Positions 11,885 to 26,416 of a stretch of DNA of 64,000 bases are shown in pieces (position 1 is the stretch's first letter; each line of letters opens with the position of its first letter). The notes beneath the pieces were generated by a model that was given only the letters and a program-made list of their open reading frames with translations, did no database searches and was not told the DNA's origin. The position numbers were made by a program, and so were the translations under genes. The DNA is from Strongylocentrotus purpuratus (Eukaryota; Echinodermata; Echinoidea; Camarodonta; Strongylocentrotidae): contig NW_022145532.1 in the NCBI RefSeq assembly GCF_000002235.5, positions 62,001-126,000 of the forward strand. The letters are read 5' to 3'.

Positions 11885-11943
11885 GAGAAGTCTGGAACCC
11901 CACGTTGATATTTAAAAAAAAATCATAAGTATTTCATTTTCTT
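11885..11943. repeat. right copy of a flanking direct repeat
   Basis: This is the counterpart of 11107-11180, in the same orientation and directly touching the right end of the foldback element. Confidence 0.75.
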
Positions 11944-13064
11944 ACGAAGAGAGATCATTTACGGAGCATTGTAAATCGTATCTACTGTTCTTGTGTGTAA
12001 CATTAACATAGATTATCCATGTTTAAATCTGTCAATTTTAATGCTAATGGCTTTTAGATATCATTGAAAAAGGGCTAAAATATTCGCTTGAAATTCTGTC
12101 TGTTACAGGTTACATGACTGCCTGTCGATGGTTGAATTTTCGACATTTTACTGAATAAAAGGAACTTAGATAAGGCATTTTAAACAATGATTTGGACGTA
12201 ATGTCTGTATTTATCAATCTCAATGGTCCGTGCCCAATTTGGATGGTGCTCTCAAAAATATTGTATATATAAGAAAAATATTCATATACCAAATCTGCGC
12301 AGGCCTAGGGCCGATTTCCTATGTGGTGTTGACTAATAATTCAACGAGAGATGATTATCGTTTATCACTTACCATGATCCAAATTAACAGTTTATCCTGG
12401 TGTTTGTATCTTCTTTCTATGTAGGTGTTTTAAAGTGAATCGTTCTGTATGAAATGATTGTATGTTCCTATGAGTTCAGAACACAGTCACTTGAAAGTCG
12501 CTCTGGCACCCGTGCATTCTCATCAAATCATATATTCAGGGTTTTTTTTTATGATTGTCAATCAGGTTATGTCCTTTAAAATCTCAAGATTTAAAAATAT
12601 AAGTAGTGGGAATTTCCAAATGTTAACAGGGAATTATGATTTAAGTAGCCAGACAGTTTCTACTTTTTCCGTCCGTATTACACAATGTAAGGAGGTGATC
12701 TGAATGTCTCTTGGAGGATTATTGCTATCCTCTTATTTGTCCTCTGATGACAAGCCATCTTACAGGATACATTAATAAGATTAACTTATTGCTTGTATTT
12801 ATCATGACTACTTTTAATAGGGTAAATACATCAGGAACATATTGAATATTTGTTGCTGTAGGCGTAAGTGAAACTTAGGAAGCGAACGATTATCTGAGGT
12901 GATGTAAAAGCTTGATGTAACCTTCTTAAATCACCTGAGTCACATGCCTTCACAACACCGTGGGTGAGAACTTCGCTTGATAACATTAATTAGTTACACA
13001 AACGGCTCCAACAGGAAATGGTGTTCATCTTCTTGTAATATGAATTCCTAAGGAAAATGTATTG
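11944..13064. other. no gene seen
   Basis: Non-coding AT-rich sequence. The open frames at 12110-12703 lack any domain or splice context. Confidence 0.55.
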
Positions 13065-15631
<2,567 letters not shown>

Positions 15632-15722
15632 GGTAAACGGGTGTGTGCGTGTCAGGTGTGTTTGTGTGCGTATGGTGTGTGTGTGTGTGTGCGCATGCGT
15701 GTGTATGTGTGGGGTGCGTGTA
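15632..15722. repeat. GT-rich microsatellite
   Basis: Imperfect (GT)n with GC interruptions. Confidence 0.8.
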
Positions 15723-16639
15723 TGCGTAATCTGTTCGTTTATCAATCTGATTTGATTATCCTATGTCTTACTATCGATTACCATCCTCTTCGACTCGCGA
15801 TCCTGCAGACTCTGTTTCTTGACAAAAACAAGGAACTCCATTCCCACCATTCCCGCAAAGTAAGAGCTGGGTATTTAATTTTGTTAAATCTCTTTTAAAA
15901 CATGTTGTTGAGTGATACATATTAGCATCAAATTATTTCCAACTGATCATAACACTTTGTGCGTTACAAAACATGATTTTGCTAAACTTGGGCTATCACG
16001 TTTATTGTGAATGGAAATGATTTTGAAAGTCTACCAACATAATGATTAGTAGGACGTTTGATAATCAATGAGCAAACTAGGGGGCGCTACATAGATCAAA
16101 CACGTTCTACTGTTTGCTCATATCAACCGAGTATTGATTGCTTAGAAAGACAACTCCAATAACGTCTTGTTGGTTTTTACAGGAACATCGATTCGTAACT
16201 GGCTTCATCACGTTCTTCGTTTATATCTCATTATTTCGTTTTGTTTTTCAATTGTGTAGTCTTAAATTTCAAGGAAAAACATATTTAATAGCATCGATCT
16301 ACGTGATTATTTCTAAGCGTGTTAAAAGAGAAACCTGCTCTTTCTTTCATTTCTATTTGTAAACAAAGGAAAACATAATTAAATGCAAATACGTATCTGG
16401 TTTATTTGTTTCTTTTGGGGGAGGGGTTTCCCCAAGACGGTTGTTTATCATAGAATTAATACAGTTTGAGTCTTTGCTGAACATAGCAATTTTTTGCTTT
16501 AAAGTTGTACTTCATTAAACCAATCAATTCACTTCCACTATCAGGAAATGTTTGGCATGAAAACGAAGTATTACTGTTAAAGATATAATACTGTAAATAG
16601 CCAACGTTAAAATGAACCGTCGGTTGCATAAATACTATA
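15723..16639. other. no feature seen
   Basis: AT-rich non-coding sequence. Confidence 0.55.
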
Positions 16640-16870
16640 TATACCACTACTGCTACTATTGCTAATAATCATAATTATAATAATAATAACAATGGTGATA
16701 ATATTAAATAAGAAGTACCACAAAGATAATAATAATAGGAAGAAGAAGTAGAAGAAGATTGTTAATGATAATAATGTTATAAATAATAATGATAATGATA
16801 ATGATGATGATAATATTAATAAATGATAATATTAATGATCAATAAACAACGATTATAATAACATAAGCTT
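16640..16870. repeat. AAT/GAT-rich imperfect trinucleotide repeat
   Basis: Long run of ATAATAATA, GATAATGATAATG and AGAAGAAG words, probably a decayed trinucleotide microsatellite. Confidence 0.7.
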
Positions 16871-17179
16871 TATCTAAATCGTAAAAAGAGGATGCGGAAG
16901 GCGTTAAAAACATTCAAGGAATTCTAGCAGGTAATCCATTTATTACCAACATTATCCGCATTTTTCATCGATCAACTAGATACAGTTGTTTAAATATCTT
17001 TGATTTCAAGTTGCATTTTCAATGAAAAAGCCTAGATATTTTTGACCAAAAATAACTTGCCATTCTCCCTTCTCCTCACCAGGGGCGCATCCAGTCGGCG
17101 GAAGGGGAGGGTGTCAAAGAGGGAGCCTAATTCGTAAGTAAGCGGGGGTTGGGGATAGTGAGCAGTATTTTTTTTTTCA
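16871..17179. other. no feature seen
   Basis: Spacer between the trinucleotide repeat and the foldback element. No support for a gene. Confidence 0.5.
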
Positions 17180-18465
17180 ATGTCGTTGTTGGTCGGAGAC
17201 GATATCTTTCCAGTAATTCCAATTGGATAGGATCCGGGATGATAATAATAATAATAATAATGGTGGCTTCTTATATAGCGCACATGTCCGTCACGTTGTG
17301 ACGCTGCTGTCGCTGCCCCGATTATTACCCTGGCTTTAGCAAGGCAGCCACTTCGGCGCACTAGCATTTCAAGGAATTAATTCCTGCCAGGTACCCATTT
17401 ACATCACCTGGGTTGAGTGTGGCAAATGTAGATCAATGTCTTGCCAAAGGATCTTACTTGCCTGTAAATACTTTCCCAGGTGTATAGATGTGTCGTGGTG
17501 CAACAACCGTCGATCCGCCATTGCTCTTCACTCCATTAATCAAACATCTCTCGTTCCCACGTTTTCAATTCATAAGCCGAAATGAAGACAAATATAAACA
17601 CGGGCGTTCTAGAAAGACAAACAAAGCACTCGACCAAAAATATCACCAAATGATGACATAAAATGATGAATTTGGAATGTGCCCTGTTCTTTCATCTTAA
17701 TCATATTTCAATAATGTGGCATGTTATCTTAAACTTGTCACTCGGAGAACGTTTTATATCAGCTTGGCTACACAAGTTCAAATCTTGATATGAAAGAGCA
17801 AGTTATTTTATTATTACTCATTTTATTGGCACCTTAACGTTGAGGGTTTCCTGTAAACGTATTCACATTTATGTAATGTGTTAATCGTCACTCTTAAAAA
17901 CATATAATGAAATAGCAGAAGATTTGCTTATTATTTATTTAAAATGGGTTCATTATTGTAAAAATGTACGAATATACCTTTGATTTGGCTGGCATATACA
18001 ATAAACATATCCATACTGACATGTTCGAATTACCTCGTGTTTGAATCCACTGTGACAACATTTGTAGCCTGGTTTTAGTTCCATGACCTGAAATAAACGA
18101 ATTTAAATTCCCTTTTTATTCCCACGAGTATAACTAGTGATCTTAAAATATGACACTACTAAATTATATATATTGACGTCACCATTAATTAGCTTCGCTC
18201 TATGAACAAAGGGGCCGCCCGTGTATTACGACCTTTGCTAGTAGCTAGTCTATACCATTCAGTCGCCATTTGAATGGTTTAATCACATCGAGCGGTTCAG
18301 CGTGTATTTCATTTATAATGAGAGTATTTACATTTAATTGTATTTTATATAAAGCACTGGAATTGTAGCAAACAGGTCAAATGTTCATCATCACTTGGTA
18401 AAGTGTGGTATTGGTAACGAGGTGACTACCCTGTAGATAAGACCGAATTATCATTTTAATATCAA

Positions 18466-18496
<31 letters not shown>

Positions 18497-19052
18497 AGGT
18501 TGAAAGAACATAATCTTGATGAAGACAGAGTTATGAACTGGTCTTAGTTTGGGTCTTAAATTATGGCCTGAGTGATGAAATAATATGATGACGGATTGAA
18601 ATTGATCGTGTACACCGTGTGGCCTCTAAACTAAAGGTAGACCAATTTGATAGCCCCGCATGTTGCATGGATCACACGGCTAGGGTACGGGCAGGTAAAG
18701 GCTCCTGGGGGTGGTGTGTTTGTCTTGGCTTGCATGCCACATTCCTTTTCCTTCTCACCTGTCCAGGTACGTCAACTCAAAGATACCATTCGAAGCAGTT
18801 TGCTTTAAAAGGCTTTAAATCCAACCAGCAAACCGTAGATCCCAAATCAGAACGTTGTTTGCTCCAATATTTCTAATTTCTACTTGATACATTACAGAGT
18901 ACCCTCATCACTTGATGTTATTAAAGGTTGTTGCACCACGACACATCTATACTCCTGGGAAAGTATTTACAGGTAAATAAGATCATCCCGGATCCTATCC
19001 AATTGGAGTAACTAGAAGAAGAAAAATGTCGTCTCCCACCAACAACAACATC
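17180..19052. mobile_element. inverted-repeat element with one arm split by a SINE
   Basis: The left arm (17180-17510, without the SINE at 17242-17452) and the right arm (18926-19052) are inverted copies of about 125 bp. Shared words are TCCAATTGGATAGGATCCGG, GTAAATACTTTCCCAGG and GTCGTGGTGCAACAACC. The 1.4 kb between the arms has no credible gene; it contains an (ATT)n run at 18466-18496. This is probably a non-autonomous transposon with terminal inverted repeats. A large inverted duplication is the alternative. Confidence 0.65.
17242..17452 (-). mobile_element. 5'-truncated SINE, minus strand
   Basis: The (AAT)n tail abuts 17242, followed by TTATATAGCGCACATGTCCG and the body words CCTGCCAGGTACCCATTT and CAATGTCTTGCCAAAGG. 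The tRNA-like head is missing. The inserted piece interrupts a sequence whose uninterrupted version exists in the opposite arm at 18926-19052, so its borders are well defined. Confidence 0.8.
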
Positions 19053-19115
19053 GAATCGTTATCTTCTTCTTTTTGTTTGTCGTGTTGCACAGTTTAGACG
19101 AATTGAACATGATCA

Positions 19116-19626
19116 TTAAAGGTAATACAAAGTGTTGGTATGGGGTAATGAATTTGGTTCGAATGAACATATTGGAAGCATATGCAATCCTACAATATTC
19201 AGAGATCGTTTTCGCGGTTGAAGTCGAGTCTAAAGTGATGGAATTGTAAATAATAAACTCTTCATGTTGTATAGCGCCCTCTCAAGGTCAAGATATTCAT
19301 TTAGCTATAAAACAGTGTTATATGACTAAAATCGACCGATTTGCTATTGCCGTTTGGAATATATATATATCAGATCTGCATATTCTGAGATTTTTATGGT
19401 CGCAGCTACCATCGTCTGGCCGTAGGCGCTTTTTCAAATTCATCAAAATTTACCAGGAGCACCGGTAAATTTTAATATTCAATTTTTCTCGAAAGCAGAA
19501 GAGTTTTAGGGGTTAAAGTTTTAAGTGCTTATAATACTTCCATAGGGGCATCCAAATATATCAAAATTGTAAAGAATCACTATCCAGCCAATTTTCAAAA
19601 TCTACCAAAACTTTGTAATACCTTTA
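19116..19626. mobile_element. TTAA MITE family A, complete copy
   Basis: TTAA is followed by AGGTAATACAAAGTG at the left; ACTTTGTAATACCT is followed by TTAA at the right. The result is a 511-bp element flanked by the piggyBac-type target site. The first 355 bp are nearly the same as 34417-34770. No coding capacity. Confidence 0.75.
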
Positions 19627-20117
19627 AGAAAGTCTTTAACTTAACGTCATGATCATCTATCCTAATTTAAAATATTTCTTCTTTTCAAGAACAAGGGTCC
19701 TGAGAATATAATCATATTTTGCAAGGACAAAATGAAACTATACTATTCTTAAACAATCCATTGCATTTGTACCGTGGAAGCATTGCCAGTTCGATACCCA
19801 ACCGATTAAGACAATAGACCCAATTTCTGTTCTCGACTCCCGGCTTGGTGCATGCCGTGTTCCTTGAAAACTGCTGCGGTTTAATGTCTACATCGAGTTG
19901 CGTGCCTGGAAAGAAAGGCGGTCTGATCCAAATTGAATCTCAGTGGATAGCATATTTCTGCATTACATATTCAAGGTCAGAAGTCTAAGCTCTCACCTTA
20001 CTTTCTCAAAGTCATATGTGGTTTTCTGATGTTTCTTACCTGAAAAACTTGTTCGAGTGTCATTTTTTCCTTGTTTTTCTTTCTTTCCAGAACGCTTATA
20101 TTATTACCTTTAGTACC
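19627..20117. other. no feature seen
   Basis: Non-coding spacer between two TTAA MITEs. Confidence 0.55.
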
Positions 20118-20660
20118 TTAAAGGTACTATGTCCCATTTGCAGCCAACATCAAATTCTTTAGAGCTTTGCAGGAATTATGAATATGTTACGTATGTCCTA
20201 TCTGTGAAATTTAAACGTTAGCAGTGTCCTAATGTTCAAATTATGCAAGGAAACCCGTTTAATTTTTAGACTTCACTGTCAGACACTATTGAGTGACTGA
20301 CATACTTTTTTCTTGTTATGGGTAATAAAATACATAAAATGAGCTGTAAAGAGCACATGAGCATTCGTGTACATCAATAACCCAATTCGTGTAATGGCCG
20401 AATTAAACTGATTGAATCTTTGCGCAGCACATAACGCACGACCATTTGGTTCAAGGGTCTGAAAAGCAGACTATATCTTTACTGATTGCAATTACTTTAG
20501 TCGATTCAACATCCTATGGTCGTTATTTTCCCACTTAAAAACTTTTTCAAGCCTTTTCATTTTGAGGAAATTATCAAAATTAGTATTATCTTCCAAATGC
20601 CGTTGAAATTTAACTTTTTTATTTGTTTTGGCCTGCAAATGGGACTTATAATACCTTTAA
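20118..20660. mobile_element. TTAA MITE family B
   Basis: The ends are inverted and start with TTAA: TTAAAGGTACTATGTCCCAT on the left; on the right, reverse-complemented, TTAAAGGTATTATAAGTCCC. The match continues through ATTTGCAGG/C. Inside, no transposase-like frame is seen; open frames near 20516-20940 are AT-rich shadows. Confidence 0.75.
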
Positions 20661-20956
20661 CCTTACACCCAAATCCTTTTACAATGCTTTTATCCAGCCT
20701 CTTCTCGTGTATTTGAAAGAAATGGTGAATTTGAAGAATTTCTTTTTGAAATTCAATAGGAGTAATTGCGTGATATCTGATTTTAAAATCATAAAATGTC
20801 ATGTTATTCCATTTCTTTGTATTTCTATGTGTTGTCATGTTGGTTGGTATATTAGGCAATAACACATAATCATACAATACAAGAAAGAAAACATTCCACA
20901 TTGACGACAGCTTGTTCATTATCACAAGAGCCAAACACACATATACAATTATTATA
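20661..20956. other. no feature seen
   Basis: AT-rich spacer. Confidence 0.55.
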
Positions 20957-21318
20957 AAAATAATAATAATAGCTCGTTCTTATATAGCGCTTTTCAGGAC
21001 CGGAGGCCCTCACAAAGCGCCTTACAGATAAGTATATTATTACCCCGGTCATTGGATTCAGGCTTACCCGCACACAATGTATGCACATTCTCCACTCCCT
21101 GGGGAGCATTCCAGCCAGGCGTCATTTTTATATGCGCACACTTGCTAATCTAACCACATTAGCTTTCGCATCCTACCGGGTACCCATTTAACACCTGGGT
21201 GGAGAGAGGCAAATGTAGATCAATGTCTTGCCAAAGGACATTAGTGCTGCGGCGGGACTTGAACCACGGACCTTGTGATCCACAGTCCGGCGACTTATCC
21301 ACTCGTCCACAACACCTC
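20957..21318 (-). mobile_element. tRNA-headed SINE, minus strand, near full length
   Basis: This is the best-preserved copy in the window. On the minus strand: head GGTGTTGTGGACGAGTGG, B box GGTTCAAGTCCCGCC, body with ACCCAGGTGTTAAATGGG, GGGAGTGGAGAATGTG and GGTAAGCCTGAATCC, then GCGCTATATAAG and an (ATT)n-type tail. The length is about 360 bp. The head has A- and B-box promoter elements but no intact cloverleaf acceptor stem. Confidence 0.85.
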
Positions 21319-21399
21319 TACTATATCATAGGCATATCGGCCAAAATTTCTATTCTCACCTCACAAAATTAGCTTGCTTGCATGATATACTGTGTGACT

Positions 21400-22060
21400 G
21401 TAATGTTTTTTTTATAATAAAACTTTATTTCATTTCCAGGAACATAAAGGAGTATAACAATAACAAAGAACACAAGAAAACGAACTACAATAGTAAATAC
21501 AATAACAGGTAAAAATCCATCACCGAATGCCTAGGGGTCCATCTTTTAACTCGGCTCACTCTTATTTATTACCTGAACAACATATGAGTATTTTATATTT
21601 ATGATCTCATGATTTGTCTTTTGCATCTTTTTGGTTTTGAATTATATAAATGTCTTATTCAATTGTGTATATTTCTGTTCTTCATATGCATAGTATATAG
21701 GACGTAACCAAACAAACAAGTTTTATATTCATAAATATTCACAAATTAAAAAAGATCCCGCCAAAAAAATGGAATAGGCTCGACTAGAAATTGTGCTAAC
21801 ATCTAGTTCCCAATAACAACTTCACCTAAATATTAGTAATACACATATTTACGTGATTGTCTTTTGTATATTTAATAGTTTGCAGATCTGTGTCTAAATA
21901 TCATTGTAAAACCATTACTCTTCACTCATCGTTACTTTTCTGTTATGTATACATGTATCAGTATTATTTTTTGCATTGTATGATTATCCACATACTGTCG
22001 TTATTATGATGTGTTGTTGTTAATAAATTCAAATTCAAATTTAATTCACATTCAAATATA
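21400..22060. repeat. possible non-LTR retrotransposon 3' fragment
   Basis: The left edge (TAATAAAACTTTATTTCATT) and the right edge (GTTGTTAATAAATTCAAATT) look like 3' ends of animal LINE elements, which often finish in AATAAATTCAAATTC repeats. No reverse-transcriptase frame is present. The assignment rests on these edges only. Confidence 0.25.
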
Positions 22061-22421
22061 TCTGCTCACAAATCGCATGTTTTAATTTAAGCCTCCACGA
22101 AGTAGATCTATTGGACTTATCCATCATTACTTCAACCGCCTTAACAACATCGATGCTGTAAGATGATGCGAGTAATAAGGCAGTGGCAAGTACTAAGTGA
22201 CAGGAATGACCATTGCTATATTGGACATGACTGTCCGAGGACTAATCTTCAATAAATGACCTCCTGAAAAACCCACCAGCGAGGATAATGAACTCCTACC
22301 TAAGGCTTTATACTCCATAACTATGATTACCTGCTTAGAGAGAAACCAATTCAATCTTATTTTGGAAAGAGAGGGTTTCTATAAGTCTGCGTTTGACCAT
22401 TTCAAATAATTTCATCAGACC

Positions 22422-22991
22422 CAGTCACACCGACCTCCCGGACTGAAATTTGGCCGATCCGGGGTCAGTCCAGTACAGTCCGGGATGGTCCTTGATTTTC
22501 CGTCATAATTATGGTCCTGGACTCCACCCCGGCGATTCTTGTAAACTGTTAAATTACCGTGGTCATCTGGGACTGTCCAGGAAGATTTTCGATCCGGGGT
22601 AGTCCGGGTAGTCCGGGTAGTCCGGGTAGTCCGGGATGGTCCGTGTGGCGAACGTGTGGCTCCGGGAAGGTCCGTAGTGACACCGTGCTTATCTTGGGGC
22701 GATCTGGCATGTCGTGTTGGACACGGATCACCCGGGAGCACCACGGACCATACACGGTTCATGTCGGAACAAGCACGAATGAACAAGGCATAACACAGAC
22801 CCAGTTGGGGCGGTCCGTGGAGTTGCCGTGGTGGTACCGGGGTACTCCGTGTTGGCTCATTGTTGATCCGTTGTGGTGCGGTGTTAAAGTCCGGGCTGGT
22901 CCGGGGTGAAGATGTCGACTCAATTTCACCCACGATCAAGATATCTCTTAATCCGGGGTGCTCCGTGTTGTGTCCGGCTTCGGTGTGACTG
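22422..22991. mobile_element. foldback element made of TCCGGG-type words
   Basis: The ends are inverted: CAGTCACACCG on the left and CGGTGTGACTG on the right. The 570-bp interior is strikingly GC-rich for this region and is built of degenerate TCCGGGTAG, TCCGTG and GGTCCG words, including four near-perfect TCCGGGTAG units at 22599-22633. The 204- and 116-residue open frames on the two strands are translations of this repeat (Thr-Arg or Gly-Ser-Pro runs). The construction parallels the CGCAAA-word elements but with a different vocabulary. Confidence 0.65.
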
Positions 22992-24041
22992 TAGCTTATA
23001 GCGAATACATCATCAAAACGGCAAATCATCGATAATGATCACAGCAAAAAAGGTTGTCAACCTTTAAAAAAAGGTTTACGTTTACATTTAAAACCTGAAC
23101 AGCCACCGGCCTATAAATTCTGTTTATGCGGGAGCTAATTGTTTGAATGTCCTTAATTTTAATAAATCATCAGTACTTGAACCTTAGTTCAAGAGATTCC
23201 ATAACCTATCATTCTATAATGTGTATCACGATGCCATAAGAGGTAGACAAATTACGCTGAATGTGAATAATAAGTCTAGACACAACGACTATAATTTTTT
23301 TGAATTGATTTTTAAAAAAATTCATTTGCTTTCTCAAGTAAAAAAAAAAAAGGATTGAAAAGTTTAATGAATAGAAACATAATTAACAACAAAGGTCAAA
23401 ACGTATTAGAGGTTGGACTCATTAATCAGAATAACACACATCAAGGGATACTCCTCTTACTCTACGATTATTCTTAGAGGCAGCAGGCCCCTCCAAAGAG
23501 CAAATCAACCCTCTTTTATATTTCCATTGTAAACACCGTCAAATACATGCCTCTGGACATCACATTAATCTTTTATAATGCATAAACTCGATCAAAATGA
23601 TGCATAATCAAAGAAAAACATTGCCATGGAAACGGCAATATGAAACGAGAAACAGATTGTTGAATTGTTTCCCAGAAGCTCGCGTTCAAAATTACTGAAG
23701 TGGGGTCGTTGAACTTTCGAAAATGCAAGTTGTCAAAGTCTGCAGGTGTTTAAATACCAAGGGTTCAAAATCAATGAAATTTCTCTTGTGTTGAAGGCGA
23801 GAAATATCTAGCCCCGTAGCTAGAAAAGCATGATTATATGAATTTCCGCTAAACATAGCCAAGTAAATTCCTTTTTGGGTGGCCAACTCGTTTTTACAAC
23901 CTGCATTGACATTTACTCAAGATTTGCATTTCATAAACGTTTGCGTAAATCATTGAGAGATTGCAGGTGTTATGTTCATGTCGTTAATTTTCTCAAAACA
24001 AAGCTCACAATTGATTCATCACAACTTCATTTAAAATTTCC
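22992..24041. other. no gene seen
   Basis: AT-rich non-coding sequence with A runs near 23340. Confidence 0.55.
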
Positions 24042-24091
24042 AATTTAGATTGCAATATAATGACCAAATTTAGATTGCAATATAATGACCA
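24042..24091. repeat. perfect 25-bp tandem duplication
   Basis: Two head-to-tail copies of a unit containing TTTAGATTGCAATATAATGA. Just right of it, at about 24107-24132, GGAGTTATTA and TAATAACTCC form a 10-bp inverted repeat. Confidence 0.85.
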
Positions 24092-24132
24092 AATTGTATT
24101 GCATGACCAGGGAGTTATTATAACGCTAATAA

Positions 24133-24762
24133 CTCCTTGCCGTGATTATAATGACGGGACAATCTAGTTACCCCTCATCCAATTATTATTTATTTACGAT
24201 ATACGTTTAGAAATTTCACTCTGACATGTGAAACGCGCTACTTGAATTTTATTTCATGTCCATGGATATTTGTGCCAAGGTTGTGAAAGGCCGCTATTAA
24301 ACAGGAACATAAAATCTTACAGGGTAGGTACCATGACATGCTGGAGGAGGGAGTTTGACGGGAATGAAAACACACCTGTTGGACACAAAGGTACCTGGAA
24401 AATGAAAACGCATGATGTTATTTTTTTTTTCTGTAAAAGATTGAGTAAACGTGCTTGAAAATATACAGTTTCTAGTAATCGAGGAAGGATATATAATGAA
24501 ATAAAAAAATCTATTTGTTCTTGTTTACCGTTGGTAATGTTTTCAATGTTATAGCCTCTTCACGTCACTCCCTATTTAGATGCGCTTTGGAGAAGAAAAA
24601 CATTCTTCGTTTGGATGCCGATTCAAAACCCCGAGTTTTTTAAAATGTTAACTGCAGCCTCCAGGTTATAGGGCAACAAAACTTCAAACAAATCGTTTGA
24701 CACACATTTTTTTTTAAATTTGATTTGATTGCTGCATGTTTTCAAATACAATAAGTGAATAC
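24133..24762. other. no feature seen
   Basis: AT-rich spacer. Confidence 0.5.
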
Positions 24763-25702
24763 AGAGGCGGCGATCCCGGGGGACGGGGGACACATCCCCC
24801 CACAAAATTCGAAAACGTGCCTCCAAAAATGTATAGCAAATCCTGACTAAAGACTGCAAAACACTTTTAGGCTCTGGAGGGCCTAAGAGTGCAGCGTTTA
24901 GACAAATACAAATGCAAAAATCTTCTCACTCGGTAGCTACGCTCCCTCGTATAATATCCTTTAAAATGTACAAGTAAATACCGAGAAAAGTGAAGTGTGA
25001 AAAAAGTATATTGCTTGTTTTTATATTATAGTTTTGGACTGTAATTTTTTAATACAACAAAACTTCAAAAACATGTGAGGGGGTAGTCAGTTCCGTCACC
25101 TTCACCCCTCTCATTCACTATTGCTCCATCGCACCTGCGTAATTATGGGGGGGGGGGGGCTTGGGGCAGTTCTCCCAAATGAAATTCAAACGTGGTTTAT
25201 TTCTAATTCGATACCAGTGATTTACAACTGTTGCTGAGCTTCCGGGGGCTCTGCCCCTTGGATGCTCATCTGATCGTAATGTAATGCCTAAAACCCCTGA
25301 ACTTCTTGGGGCTCAGCCCCCTGGACCCCACTCCAATTAGTGACCTGCATGCCAGTGTCACAAATAAGGTATCAAAATATGCTCATCTGACCGTAAATAA
25401 ATGCCTAAAACCCTGAGCTTCAAGTTCACGGGGCTCCGCCGGGTCTTTGCCCCTGGACCCCACTCCAATTTACGCTCCACTTTACTTTGCTTTGCTCTAC
25501 CTGATCGTAAATACTTTAGCCCCCTCCCCCCCCCCCCCCCCCCCCCCACTTCGAAAAACGTTCCCAGGGCCTGCGTAATATGTAAAGGTGGTGGTGATGC
25601 GGATTTTTGTTCTGCCCCCCGAAAAAAAGTTTTTTGCTCATTACGCCACTGCTCCCTCGTCCCCCCCCCCCCCCGGGTCATGAAAAGAAATCGCCGCCGC
25701 TG
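24763..25702. mobile_element. GC-rich foldback-like element with C/G runs
   Basis: The left end GAGGCGGCGATCCCGGGGGA and the right end (reverse-complemented, CAGCGGCGGCGATTT...) are imperfect inverted repeats. TGAATA occurs immediately outside both ends. The interior repeats a module with CTGATCGTAA, TGCCTAAAACCC and GGGGCTC(C/A)GCC...CTGGACCCCACTCC at about 25240-25345 and 25380-25480. It also contains G/C runs at 25147-25160, 25525-25549 and 25660-25674. Probably a non-autonomous mobile element. The proline-rich frames are shadows of the C runs. Confidence 0.4.
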
Positions 25703-26251
25703 ACTGAATAACAAAGAACATACATATAAGCGTAAGGTATAATACAAAATACAAACAATAATGACTTCATCTCAATATATTGTTATTTACACATAAACAT
25801 AATGGCGGAACTTAATATTCATATAACATATCATAACAAAATTATAAAAGTATTATCCGAACTATTTGTGGAAAAAAGTGCAGGAGACCGCAGTTATAAG
25901 CGATGCTTGACTAGGATGGCGGCCTTAAAATAAATTGTTTAAGGCGAAATTTAAATTGAATTGCTCTCCCTCACCATCACACGGCCCTTCTATATGTGTT
26001 TCTCTGAAACATCGATTTTCCAACTACATGTATTAAAAGTTGTTTGTTAAAAGGGGTTTTATCAGTGTCATAATTATGATACTTCACTGCGTATTATTTT
26101 GACCGTCAAGATAGAGCCAGCATGCATGGGAGGCACAAGGAACAGTGTAAAATAATATTAATAATAATAAACAAACGCACCTGTTACCTGGTCGTGGATG
26201 TGAAGAACAAAAAACTTGACCCTTAAAGCTATCCCAAGATCATTACAGGTA
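25703..26251. other. no feature seen
   Basis: AT-rich non-coding sequence. Confidence 0.5.
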
Positions 26252-26416
26252 TTAAATTGAATAAAGATACTTGTCTAAGATGTCACTCAACAGAGCTTCT
26301 GTCACCAAGGCCAGAAAGAATTGTTCTGCTTGCAGGATTACGATGAATTCTCCCCCACCATTATCCACAGTTTCAATCTTCACATTTCTCTGTCTCCGAC
26401 ACGGATTGTGTGATCC
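26252..26416 (-). CDS. unrecognised short open frame, possible exon
   Basis: A 54-codon frame ends in TAA at 26252. It reads evenly and is rich in aliphatic residues toward the C-terminus, with motifs such as VKIETVDNGGGEFIVILQ and FFLALVTEALLSDILD. A possible 3' splice site (ggagacag) would start an exon at 26389. Directly upstream on the same strand another frame (26422-26490) ends at a GAG|GTAAAA donor-like site. I do not recognise the product. Both strands are fairly open here, so chance is a real alternative. It lies downstream of the Ig-like pieces in their orientation and might be a further exon. Confidence 0.2.
   Translation of the reverse strand, partial: GSHNPCRRQRNVKIETVDNGGGEFIVILQAEQFFLALVTEALLSDILDKYLYSI

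Noticed and set aside
22415..23029. 204-residue minus-strand frame with Thr-Arg repeats
   Set aside because: It follows the TCCGGG-word foldback element exactly, and the other strand is equally open.
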